Below are positions 8,249-15,227 of a DNA stretch of 64,000 nucleotides, piece after piece (position 1 is the stretch's first letter; every line of letters begins with the position of its first letter). A model generated the notes under the pieces. The model was not told the origin of the DNA. It searched no databases and saw only the letters and a program-made list of their open reading frames with translations. The position numbers were made by a program, and so were the translations under genes. Source of the DNA: Shewanella halotolerans (GTDB taxonomy: Bacteria; Pseudomonadota; Gammaproteobacteria; Enterobacterales; Shewanellaceae); NCBI RefSeq assembly GCF_019457535.1, contig NZ_CP080417.1, positions 4,340,001 to 4,404,000 on the forward strand, given 5' to 3'.

Positions 8249-8557
8249 CTACTCGATAACTGCATCTGTACCTTGCTCGATAAACAAACTTTGAATTCGT
8301 TGTGCAATCATAAGCTGCTCGCTTTTTTGCAACTCGCGCCTAAGCTCTGGCGGATTTGCTACATGTAACGTATTGGTATGGATGTGAAGCGGTGCGACCA
8401 TCTTTGAGCCTTCCCAACTCCAAGTGACCTCACCTTCAACGTATTCAGTGCCGTCATAGTACTTGACCTGTTCACCTCGGTTAATGAGGTGGGCTACATA
8501 TCCTTTTTGCTCGAGCTGTTTCTCGAGAATTTTCTGATGTCTAGTTTGCTTATCCAT
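8249..8557 (-). CDS. Unknown cassette protein, 102 residues
   Basis: A small soluble, charged protein with no signal peptide or membrane span. A helical N-terminus (about 1-20, KILEKQLEQKG) precedes a probable beta-rich middle (about 28-65) and a helical C-terminus (about 70-95). There are no cysteines and no family is recognised. The ATG is 10 bases from the attC C core and no Shine-Dalgarno is evident. The gene makes up almost the whole cassette, and its stop lies just before attC B. Confidence 0.65.
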   Translation of the reverse strand: MDKQTRHQKILEKQLEQKGYVAHLINRGEQVKYYDGTEYVEGEVTWSWEGSKMVAPLHIHTNTLHVANPPELRRELQKSEQLMIAQRIQSLFIEQGTDAVIE

Positions 8558-8563
8558 AATTGC

Positions 8564-8647
8564 AGCTAACGCTTCGGGTTGGGGCTGACATGGAGCGCGA
8601 GCGGAATGGCAGTCCCAGCCACCGGCGACAACCCCGACTTGTTAGGC
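8564..8647 (-). other. attC site C (coding through the site)
   Basis: An 84-bp attC. Its R'' box GCCTAAC is followed by AAG, and its distal core is GCGTTAGCT. The outer arms CTAACAAGTCGGGGTTG and CAACCCGAAGCGTTAG pair strongly. The gene at 8566-9072 stays open across the site and uses the TAG of its core as stop codon. Confidence 0.9.
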
Positions 8648-9072
8648 ATAACCCACAGTTCTTGTGACTGCGGTGGATCTCCCCACCCAATATAAATTTT
8701 TGGTGTTCGCTCCTCAGACGTTTCAACGAAAACTATAACCTTGCTATCGATGCTGCATGTTGCAAGATAAATCCAGAGCGAAGTAGCATGTGACGTAACA
8801 CTTATAGGTTCTAATCTCGCTATAGACTCCGGCAATGTTTCCAGATTGTAATGGCGCCTAGATTTGTCCGAATGTAGCTTTACCGCCTCTAAGTAGATTT
8901 CTTCCCATTCTGCTCGCGTGATCGATCGAGCCTTCGTTAACGCCTCATCTTCAAGGCATGGACCGCTAAAATAAATGAATGCACCAATGAGCGCACCAAA
9001 TAGTAGTGCCATTCCACCAATGACGTAAAAGAAACCAATTAGATATTTTATAACTTCGTCTTTGATGCTCAT
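8566..9072 (-). CDS. Cassette-borne single-span membrane protein
   Basis: 168 residues with one N-terminal membrane segment (about 10-34) and a soluble remainder with two cysteines. No family is recognised. The last 27 residues or so are encoded by attC C, and the stop TAG is part of the GTTAGCT core. Because any incoming cassette beginning TTAG would restore the same stop, the frame is protected from exchange of the next cassette. The start ATG sits 8 bases after the attC D core. The functional part may end near residue 140. Confidence 0.65.
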   Translation of the reverse strand: MSIKDEVIKYLIGFFYVIGGMALLFGALIGAFIYFSGPCLEDEALTKARSITRAEWEEIYLEAVKLHSDKSRRHYNLETLPESIARLEPISVTSHATSLWIYLATCSIDSKVIVFVETSEERTPKIYIGWGDPPQSQELWVMPNKSGLSPVAGTAIPLALHVSPNPKR

Positions 9073-9076
9073 GAAT

Positions 9077-9180
9077 GCCTAACGCCTGGCACAGCCGCCG
9101 GCAAAATTGGCGGTTGTTTTGCCGGTTTTTTGGCAAAACAAGTGACACTTTTGACGGTCGGTTGCTGCCACTTGTTATGT
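9077..9180 (-). other. attC site D
   Basis: A 104-bp attC. Its R'' box ACATAAC is followed by AAG, and its distal core is GCGTTAGGC. Outer-arm pairing TAACAAGTGGCA with the TGCCAGGCGTTA arm is visible. Inner GC-rich repeats (GCCGGC, TTTTGCC/GGCAAAA) extend the hairpin. The stop codon of the preceding gene is the TAA inside the R'' box. Confidence 0.88.
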
Positions 9181-9549
9181 TTTTTTGCATTCTTCAATGC
9201 CCGTTTTTTTGATGTACTCTTCAAAACCTGCCCGCATTTCATCTTTAGAAGGCTTAAGCTTTTTACAAAAGGAAGAATCAATTTCTAACGATTGATATTT
9301 ATCATTTGGAATTGTTGCCATATGCCCACAACCTCCAACATGCCTATCTCCATCACCAGCTTCTAAACACTGGACATGTTTATACCAATAATTTGATTCG
9401 GACGTTGCACTGATGCACCGAACATATCCAGAACGCGCTTCTCTAACGTATTCAGTTCTAGTTTTCTTGTACTCTTCCGTTAGCTCACAAGCTAGAGACG
9501 AACTTGAAGCCAACATAAGTAGAATAATTGTGAGAAACTCAAATTTCAT
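9175..9549 (-). CDS. Cassette-borne small secreted cysteine-rich protein
   Basis: 124 residues with a clear signal peptide (about 1-19, cleavage probably after SLA). The mature part of about 105 residues has six cysteines, suggesting three disulfides and a periplasmic or secreted location. No family is recognised. The ATG at 9549 has GAGAG just upstream; an in-frame ATG at 9570 lacks a Shine-Dalgarno and overlaps the cassette border. This is the first cassette, its 5' border lying at 9572/9573. The stop codon is inside attC D. Confidence 0.65.
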   Translation of the reverse strand: MKFEFLTIILLMLASSSSLACELTEEYKKTRTEYVREARSGYVRCISATSESNYWYKHVQCLEAGDGDRHVGGCGHMATIPNDKYQSLEIDSSFCKKLKPSKDEMRAGFEEYIKKTGIEECKKT

Positions 9550-9573
9550 AACTTCTCTCTGAGAAAACATAAC

Positions 9574-10032
9574 ATTTTATTAGTGCGCATGCGCGTCTAC
9601 CTCGTTGGACCAGTGAAAACGCGCATTGTTAACTGATTGTATTAAAAAGAAGTTATCACCTTTGCTTAAAATACACCATCTGGAAAAACGCGCATGCGCG
9701 TTTTCCAAACCTATTATCTACTTAACGAATGGCATAAGTAATTAATTTTAAATGTGTTTATTTAATGCGAAATGAGAAAACGCGCACGAATACAGGATGA
9801 AAATCGTTCAAAATCCTTATGATTTTAATATGACTGTATCCTTATCCAGTTTTTGATGGGGAGTAGTGAATTACATCACAGGGGGGTAACGATGAATATC
9901 TTTAGGTCAGAAAATCAGTTCGGTACTGAACCACCGACAACGTGCTAACTCAATTTTGGGCATAAATAAGTTAGCGTTTTACTCCGTTCTCTCCCCAACG
10001 CGGCCAAATCGAAGAGACGTTTGATACCAAGT
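9574..10032. repeat. Gene-free AT-rich segment with CGCGCA palindromes
   Basis: No credible gene is present between the cassette array and the dioxygenase gene. Four copies of a CGCGCA-centred motif occur: 9583-9596, about 9615-9626, 9682-9706 (a near-perfect palindrome around CGCGCATGCGCG with GGAAAA/TTTTCC flanks) and about 9775-9788. A GCTAACT/AGTTAGC inverted pair lies at 9943-9975. The position is where an integron attI and integrase would be expected, but no integrase remnant could be read. Confidence 0.5.
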
Positions 10033-10118
10033 GTAAGCACGCTTTTGGCTCTCGGCGGCATGGACGCCGCCGTGAAGCGTATAAGGACATATTCACAGCG
10101 TGCCAAAAGAGTGCTTGC
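10033..10118. repeat. 86-bp inverted-repeat element, copy 1
   Basis: The ends GTAAGCACGCTTTTGGC and GCCAAAAGAGTGCTTGC are inverted repeats matching at 15 of 17 positions. An inner GGCGGC/GCCGCC hairpin lies at 10054-10071. A second element of exactly the same span lies at 10961-11046, with similar upstream sequence (GCCAAATC about 30 bp before each). This looks like a small dispersed, MITE-like or structured-RNA repeat. Confidence 0.65.
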
Positions 10119-10208
10119 ACATAAGCCTGCCGCAGGCAATTGATGAAGGTGAAGGTTCGACCTTCAAAATCCCTTCAAATACAAATGCAGCTGGAAGCAT
10201 CGGCCCGA

Positions 10209-10790
10209 TCACCCCCATATATTCGGCATCACACTATTCGAATACCCAGATATAAATGGCTTCTTACCCCCGGTATCGGGGTCATAGACATGCCGCTGCA
10301 CCGCACCTATGTTGCCACCATAGACATGAATGCTGATAGATACCCCCTCCGCGAGGGCGTTCGATACCCTATGGATATCGCCGATATCGGGCGAGACCAG
10401 ATCGACACCGCCGACGGGCAACTCATGACTGCCGCTGGCCCGCAGACAGCTGGCAGCCTCATCCAGCTCATATTCCTCACAGCACTCGGCGCCGCGCAGC
10501 ACGCCCACCATGCCCCATACGGTATGGTCATGAACAGGCGTGGTCTGCCCCGGCGCCCAGACGAAACTCACCACAGAGAAACGCTCCATTGGATCGCAGT
10601 AGAGCAGATACTGCCGATAGCTCTCAATACTCGGCTGAGCAAAGGCATTAGGTAGCCAGTCATCATGAGCAATAAGCTCCGACAGCAGCGCCTTACCCTC
10701 GGTAAATATACGCGCCTCATCGCAGCCGACCTGCTCGACCAGCCGGGTAAAAGACTGAACAAAATCCCGTAATCTGCCAATGTTTTCCAT
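10209..10790 (-). CDS. Cysteine dioxygenase-like cupin enzyme
   Basis: 193 residues, the usual size of bacterial type I cysteine dioxygenases. The cupin metal motif is visible as PVHDHTVWG (His-x-His, about residues 88-96), with a third histidine in GDIHRVSN (about 138-145). These would bind Fe(II) to oxidise a thiol, cysteine to cysteine sulfinate or 3-mercaptopropionate to its sulfinate, in the cytosol. Substrate choice cannot be settled by eye. The ATG at 10790 is preferred; a GTG is directly before it. The gene stands alone and is flanked on both sides by copies of an 86-bp inverted-repeat element, so it may have been moved or assembled with them. Confidence 0.8.
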   Translation of the reverse strand: MENIGRLRDFVQSFTRLVEQVGCDEARIFTEGKALLSELIAHDDWLPNAFAQPSIESYRQYLLYCDPMERFSVVSFVWAPGQTTPVHDHTVWGMVGVLRGAECCEEYELDEAASCLRASGSHELPVGGVDLVSPDIGDIHRVSNALAEGVSISIHVYGGNIGAVQRHVYDPDTGGKKPFISGYSNSVMPNIWG

Positions 10791-10960
10791 CACGCTCTCT
10801 CTGTCCTAAATGTCATCAATCAAGGCTAGGCGATCCGCCTTAGGCAATAAATAGGCAATAGGTCGATAGCAGATAAAAGCCAACCTATGGAAGAGTAACA
10901 GGGAGTGAGTAAGTGCGTGACACCAAACGCCGCCAAATCAATGGAGGGGAACAACTCAGA

Positions 10961-11046
10961 GCAAGCACACTTTTGGTCCTCGAAATCAAGGAAGCTTTCG
11001 CGGAGCCCACATGGGTGTGCTTGTGGCGTGCCAAAAAAGTGCATAC
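10961..11046. repeat. 86-bp inverted-repeat element, copy 2
   Basis: Inverted ends GCAAGCACACTTTTGG and CCAAAAAAGTGCATAC match at 12 of 16 positions. The span is identical to copy 1 at 10033-10118. The rest of 10791-11210 holds no credible gene; two short frames there run through this repeat and are discounted. Confidence 0.6.
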
Positions 11047-11210
11047 AGATGCGTCGTTACTTCACATCTAACCCATTGGGATATGGAAAAAGTCCGCTTG
11101 ATGTCGGGAAGGTCAAGACCCTTTGATCACGAGATTGGGCTCTTCCATGTATCGCCCTAAAATGCCTGCCATGCCGATTGTTGAAGTCTCGCCATAGGCA
11201 AGAATATTGA

Positions 11211-11762
11211 TCAGGCCTTGATTACTCTCGGGCGAATGAGAGAACCAATAATATTACCAAGCAACTCCTTGTACATTAGCTCTATTTCTTCCTTACTTAT
11301 GATTCCCCCACGTATGAGCATCTCTTGCATTTGGTCTGGCTCTTTAACGAGATAACCGGTAGAAATAAAACCATTTTTTTCATAGAAGGCTTTGCGCTCT
11401 ATTCGTTGCTGATAATTTCTTGCCTGCTCATTAACTTCTTCAATGTTCAATACCATCCTTTTTTCTGGGTACAGATCACCTAAGGCATCCATGACCTTAC
11501 TTCCATAGCCCTTAGAACGGATTGATGCCGTTACTGCCAAGAATTGTACAAATACAATATCCCTGTATTGAGTGAGATAGATAAGACCAATCCACTCTTC
11601 TCCATCATAAAGTACGCTAAAGCCCTTCTTACCCTTTCTCAGTTTAAAACGAAGCAGAAATGTCGGTATGCGCTGCGCACCGGGAAATGCCTCTTTATAA
11701 AGATCGATCACTTTCGAGTAATTACCGTCACTCTTATTAAACGGCCGGAAATTGATGCTCAT
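11211..11762 (-). CDS. GNAT-family N-acetyltransferase
   Basis: 183 residues with a GNAT core. Acetyl-CoA motif A is visible as RSKGYGSKVM (about residues 79-88), after a VQFLAVT strand, and KAFYEKNGF near 125-135 is the usual motif B region. It should transfer an acetyl group from acetyl-CoA to an amine on a small molecule or protein; the substrate is unknown. The ATG at 11762 is chosen because the protein begins there with the expected first strand and GGTG lies 8 nt upstream. The longer frame to 11864 adds an unrelated basic stretch. The gene is AT-rich and stands alone in the accessory region. Confidence 0.75.
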   Translation of the reverse strand: MSINFRPFNKSDGNYSKVIDLYKEAFPGAQRIPTFLLRFKLRKGKKGFSVLYDGEEWIGLIYLTQYRDIVFVQFLAVTASIRSKGYGSKVMDALGDLYPEKRMVLNIEEVNEQARNYQQRIERKAFYEKNGFISTGYLVKEPDQMQEMLIRGGIISKEEIELMYKELLGNIIGSLIRPRVIKA

Positions 11763-12052
11763 ATCTAGTACACCTAACCTTATATAGTGCCCATGTACCT
11801 TTCTCTGCGAGCCGAGAAAAACGCCAAGCCTTAACTCTCTGTAATTCATAGAACTTATCAGCATTCACTAAAACAAACCAACTGGAAAAACCTGCCAGCA
11901 GCAGATGTCGCTAAATCGAAGAGATAGAATAAGCTGGTACAGATGCATCTGCGGACATGGATACCAGGCAAAAATCTCACTAAAACCGTGAGGTTTCCCC
12001 CCATAGTCATTTCCCTTATAATCGCCGCTCATCCGTTCAAAGGTAAGCCAAG

Positions 12053-12517
12053 ATGTTCCATATCGCCCTCTATGAGCCAGAGATTGCCCCCAATACCGGC
12101 AATATCATCCGCCTGTGCGCCAACAACGGCTGCCAGCTGCACCTTATCGAGCCATTGGGTTTCGATCTTGAAGAGAAGAAGCTGCGCCGCGCCGGGCTGG
12201 ACTATAGCGATCTGACCCGGGTCACCCGCCACAAGGACTTCGAGAGCTTTCTAGTTGCCATGGCCGGCAAGCGCATCATGGCCTGCACCACCAAGGGCAG
12301 TCGCCCCCATAGCGAAATCGCCTTCGAGAAGGACGATGTATTGCTATTTGGCCCCGAGACCCGCGGCCTGCCGATGGAAATCATAGAATCCATTCCCACC
12401 AGCCAGCGCCTGCGCATCCCAATGGCCGCCAGCAGCCGCAGCCTCAACCTGTCCAACTCGGTCGCCATCATCAGTTATGAGGCTTGGCGTCAGCTGGGCT
12501 ACGAGGGCGCCTGCTAA
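12053..12517 (+). CDS. trmL: tRNA (cytidine/uridine-34 2'-O)-methyltransferase TrmL
   Basis: 154 residues, the normal length for this minimal SPOUT methyltransferase. It carries the N-terminal MFHIALYEPEIAPNTGN, motif 2 LLFGPETRGLP (about 102-112) and motif 3 with SLNLSNSVAI (about 132-141), which form the SAM-binding knot. TrmL methylates the ribose of the wobble base in tRNA-Leu isoacceptors. It is a single gene with AAGGTAAGCCAAG just upstream. Confidence 0.95.
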   Translation: MFHIALYEPEIAPNTGNIIRLCANNGCQLHLIEPLGFDLEEKKLRRAGLDYSDLTRVTRHKDFESFLVAMAGKRIMACTTKGSRPHSEIAFEKDDVLLFGPETRGLPMEIIESIPTSQRLRIPMAASSRSLNLSNSVAIISYEAWRQLGYEGAC

Positions 12518-12536
12518 ACCCTTTCAGTGAAAATTA

Positions 12537-13043
12537 TCAGACGGGATTAAGGGCGATGCCACGATAGACTTGATAGTCGTCATCGTCCTGATCCAGATAT
12601 TGCACCTTCTGTAGCCATAACCAGCCATCTCCCTGCGGTACGAAGCTGAGGTGGATCATCGCCGGGCGCTGCTGCACTAGGCCCTTGCCCAGCAGAGAGA
12701 AGCCGCTCTCCTCCCGGTACAGTGTAAAGAAGAGGGTCTTATCCGGGTCGACGCCGTTGAAATAGGTAAGCTTTATCTCACCATCTCCCTCGCGAAACCA
12801 CCAGGTCTCGCTCAGCGGGTGGCTGGCGTGTTCGCTCACTGAGAGTGTCAACTGACGCCGATCGCCGCTACAGAGCCCCTGCACCTGTACCGCTTTCACC
12901 TGTCCCTTGGGCCTCGAGGCTTCCCCCTGCCAGCGCCCCGCCAGGGCCTGACAGAAGTCGGGCAGGGCTATCTTCTCCGCCGATGCCATCGATGAAAACA
13001 GAATGGCCGAGAATAAAATGAGCGATTTAAAATAGTTCAACAT
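12537..13043 (-). CDS. Unknown exported protein
   Basis: 168 residues with a signal peptide (about 1-22, ending SMASA). The mature part of about 146 residues looks beta-rich and has two cysteines; it may adopt a small barrel-like fold, but no family is recognised. It overlaps the upstream gene (13027-13584) by 17 bp in another frame, so the two are translationally linked. Its role is unknown. Confidence 0.7.
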   Translation of the reverse strand: MLNYFKSLILFSAILFSSMASAEKIALPDFCQALAGRWQGEASRPKGQVKAVQVQGLCSGDRRQLTLSVSEHASHPLSETWWFREGDGEIKLTYFNGVDPDKTLFFTLYREESGFSLLGKGLVQQRPAMIHLSFVPQGDGWLWLQKVQYLDQDDDDYQVYRGIALNPV

Positions 13044-13584
13044 CTTGTTTTGTTTGGTGTAAATGAGTTTCTCGATAGGCTTTTAGCACCTCGTGTATCG
13101 GCACACCCTCAAGCAGGGCCGCAAACATCTGCCGTTCGCAATCGAGAGAATAATGCGCCTGTATCTCCCCTTGCAAGTTTGCCCAGGCCGCCTGGGAGTG
13201 GCGCCGCTGCTCATCCCCCAACATGGCCTCCATCAGACTCAGCGCGGTGATCACATGATTCAGCCGCTGGGAGATGCGATCGTAGAACTGAAACGCCATC
13301 ACCCCGCTGTCGATGGCTTGCATCAGGCTATCGCTGTGGGCCAGAATCGCCGCAGGCGTATCGGCCGTGCCATGGAGGTGACGATTGACCTCGGTAAGAT
13401 GCCCGGCCATCTGGGTAAACAGCTGTCCGAGGCCGGTGACATTATGGTCGCCATCGGTGAGCGATAACTCTATCTGCGCCGTCGCCAATAGTAGCAGCTT
13501 AGTGGTCTCCTGCAGGTGACACCAGTCGGCGTCATCACAGGCGCATGTGTCGCAGCGAGGCGGTATAACCTGGGTCATGGGCAT
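13027..13584 (-). CDS. Unknown helical cytosolic protein
   Basis: 185 residues, predicted mainly alpha-helical. A cysteine-rich N-terminus (CDTCACDDADWC, about 11-22) could bind a metal. The middle contains FQFYDRISQRL (about 98-108), a pattern seen in helical-bundle signalling proteins of the CheZ kind, but this similarity is weak. It is co-transcribed with and overlaps the exported-protein gene downstream. A GGAGA Shine-Dalgarno precedes the ATG. Confidence 0.65.
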   Translation of the reverse strand: MPMTQVIPPRCDTCACDDADWCHLQETTKLLLLATAQIELSLTDGDHNVTGLGQLFTQMAGHLTEVNRHLHGTADTPAAILAHSDSLMQAIDSGVMAFQFYDRISQRLNHVITALSLMEAMLGDEQRRHSQAAWANLQGEIQAHYSLDCERQMFAALLEGVPIHEVLKAYRETHLHQTKQDVELF

Positions 13585-13703
13585 CTCCTGATAGGGCTGG
13601 GCTAAGACTTGGTTAAGGTGTTAGTTAAGGTGTTAGTTAACCCTAGATGAAAGCCCATCGAAATGCGAACCGCTCACCAGCATATGCTAGCGCCAATAGC
13701 CGA

Positions 13704-13740
13704 TAAAAAAAGGCCCGCCAGCGTTAGCCGACGAGCCTTT
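13704..13740 (-). terminator. Intrinsic terminator of the M16 peptidase operon
   Basis: On the minus strand, a stem of about 15 bp with G-U pairs (AAAGGCTCGTCGGC with GCTGGCGGGCCTTT) and a TAAC loop is followed by a T run. It lies 38 bp after the stop of the second peptidase gene. Confidence 0.75.
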
Positions 13741-13778
13741 ATGATTTAGCCTAACTAGCTATCTTTTATTGAGAAGGC

Positions 13779-15227
13779 TTATTGCGAGAAGCCGACCGCA
13801 TTGATCTCCACCTGCTTCACCTCACCATACTGGGCGGCGATATCGGCGATCTTGCTGGCATTGCCAATCAGCACGTATTGCAGCTTGTCCTGTGGGAAGT
13901 AGCTGTTCACCAGGCGCTGGGTCTCCGCCAGGGTCAGGCCATCAACATTCTTCTGGAAGTCGTTGATAAAGCTGTCGTCGAAGCCGTAGAGGTACATGCT
14001 CGACAGCAGGCCGGCCAGTTGTTCGCTGGTCTCGAACTTAGGCGGGAACTGCCCCTTCACATAGGCCTTGGCCGAGTCCAGGGTCGGCTGATCTATCCCA
14101 GTCTGCCACAAACGTGAATAGGTCTTCAGCGCCAGATCGATCGCCTCCTTGGTAGTATCGCTCTTGGTGAAGGTACTGATCCTGAATACGCCCCCTTGTG
14201 AATAAGGGGTAAAGGCCGAGCGGGCACCATAGGTCAGGCCGGCATTCACCCTGAGCTCGTCGTTGAGCCATGAGGTGAAACGGCCACCCAGGATAGTGTT
14301 GACCACCTGCAGCCCCACGTAATCTGGATTGTTGCGACTAATGCCCTTACCACCGATAAGGAAGGTGGTCTCGATGGCATCGCCCTTGTTGACCAATAGC
14401 ACCTTGCTGGCATCCAGCGACGGCTGACCCTCGGCCAGGTCTTGCTTGGCGATCGCCTCGCCGTTGTGCCAATCGCCAAACAGCTTGTCGAGTCTTGCCT
14501 TCATCTCGCCTGGCTTAAAATCGCCGACGACCGAGATGGCGATGTTCTGTGGCTGATAATAGCTCTTGTGGAAGGCGCGCAGTTGGTTAACCGTCAACTC
14601 GGCCAGCGAGTCACGGGTACCCGATGCCGGATTACCGTAGGGGTGATCGCCAAATACCAGCTTGTCGAAGTAGCGATGGATCACCACACGTGGGCTCTCC
14701 TTCTCCTGGGCCAGGCCCGCCATCTCACGTTGACGCAGTTTGTCGAACTCGCCGCCATCGAAGTCGGGAGCGCGCAGCAGATCCCGCACCAGAGGCAGCA
14801 TCTTGTCTGTGTCTTTCGCCATGAAGTCGGCATCGATAAAGCTGCCTTCCTTACCCGCATCGGCGGCAATTGAAGCGCCTAAGAAGTCGACCATCTGCTC
14901 GATATCTGACTTGCTCTTACCGTTAGCGCCCAGCAACAGGGACTTGGCGGTCATGTTGGCCACCCCTGAGGTGGTGTCCTTGACCGCACCGGCGCGCACC
15001 ACGGCGCTGACGGTGATCAGCGGCACCTCTGTCTGTGGCATCAGATAGACAGTCATGCCGTTGGCCAATTGATACTGCTCATAGGCGGGCATGCTGAAGC
15101 TGCCGGTGTCGACCGTCTGGCTCGTTGTCGTCGCGGCGCAACCCGAGAGTGCCAGGGCGCCGGCCACCATGGCCGCCGTGCCCAGCTTGGCAAAGCCTTG
15201 GGGAATTTGAGTCAATAGGGTCTTCAT
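13779..15227 (-). CDS. M16-family lipoprotein lacking the zinc motif
   Basis: 482 residues. A lipobox (LALSGC, cysteine about residue 30) makes this a lipoprotein. It has the two-lobed M16 fold with the usual opening YQLANGMTVYLMP, but where active M16 enzymes have HxxEH it reads GVANMTAKSLL, so it cannot bind zinc there. The C-terminal M16 domain is present (about 270-480). Paired M16 proteins usually act as a catalytic plus a non-catalytic subunit, and the gene upstream supplies HFFEH. The start ATG overlaps the stop of that gene (ATGA), so the pair is made together and probably forms a periplasmic heterodimer. Confidence 0.85.
   Translation of the reverse strand: MKTLLTQIPQGFAKLGTAAMVAGALALSGCAATTTSQTVDTGSFSMPAYEQYQLANGMTVYLMPQTEVPLITVSAVVRAGAVKDTTSGVANMTAKSLLLGANGKSKSDIEQMVDFLGASIAADAGKEGSFIDADFMAKDTDKMLPLVRDLLRAPDFDGGEFDKLRQREMAGLAQEKESPRVVIHRYFDKLVFGDHPYGNPASGTRDSLAELTVNQLRAFHKSYYQPQNIAISVVGDFKPGEMKARLDKLFGDWHNGEAIAKQDLAEGQPSLDASKVLLVNKGDAIETTFLIGGKGISRNNPDYVGLQVVNTILGGRFTSWLNDELRVNAGLTYGARSAFTPYSQGGVFRISTFTKSDTTKEAIDLALKTYSRLWQTGIDQPTLDSAKAYVKGQFPPKFETSEQLAGLLSSMYLYGFDDSFINDFQKNVDGLTLAETQRLVNSYFPQDKLQYVLIGNASKIADIAAQYGEVKQVEINAVGFSQ

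Larger units (their letters stand above)
7616..9573 (-). mobile_element. Integron gene-cassette array without integrase
   Basis: Four cassettes in one orientation on the minus strand, each a small gene followed by an attC site: about 9083-9572, 8570-9082, 8180-8569 and 7622-8179. Every attC has an R'' box followed directly by AAG (AACAAG) at its gene-proximal end, and arms that pair. Three end in GCGTTAG cores and the fourth in a GCG-CTAAC variant. The first bases of each cassette (TTATGT, TTAGGC, TTAGCT, TTAGAG) are the reverse complement of the matching part of its own R'' box. No intI gene is visible in the window, so this is a CALIN-type cluster or an array fragment. The cassettes are AT-rich compared with flanking genes. 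Confidence 0.88.

Noticed and set aside
9943..9975. GCTAACT/AGTTAGC inverted pair as a fifth attC
   Set aside because: Only about 33 bp, shorter than any working attC, with no L boxes or pairing arms.
9945..10139. 64-codon minus-strand frame
   Set aside because: It spans repeat copy 1 and its hairpins; no credible start and no protein features.
10826..11126. Short frames on both strands in the gap after the dioxygenase gene
   Set aside because: They run through the 86-bp inverted-repeat element, lack Shine-Dalgarno sites and resemble no family.
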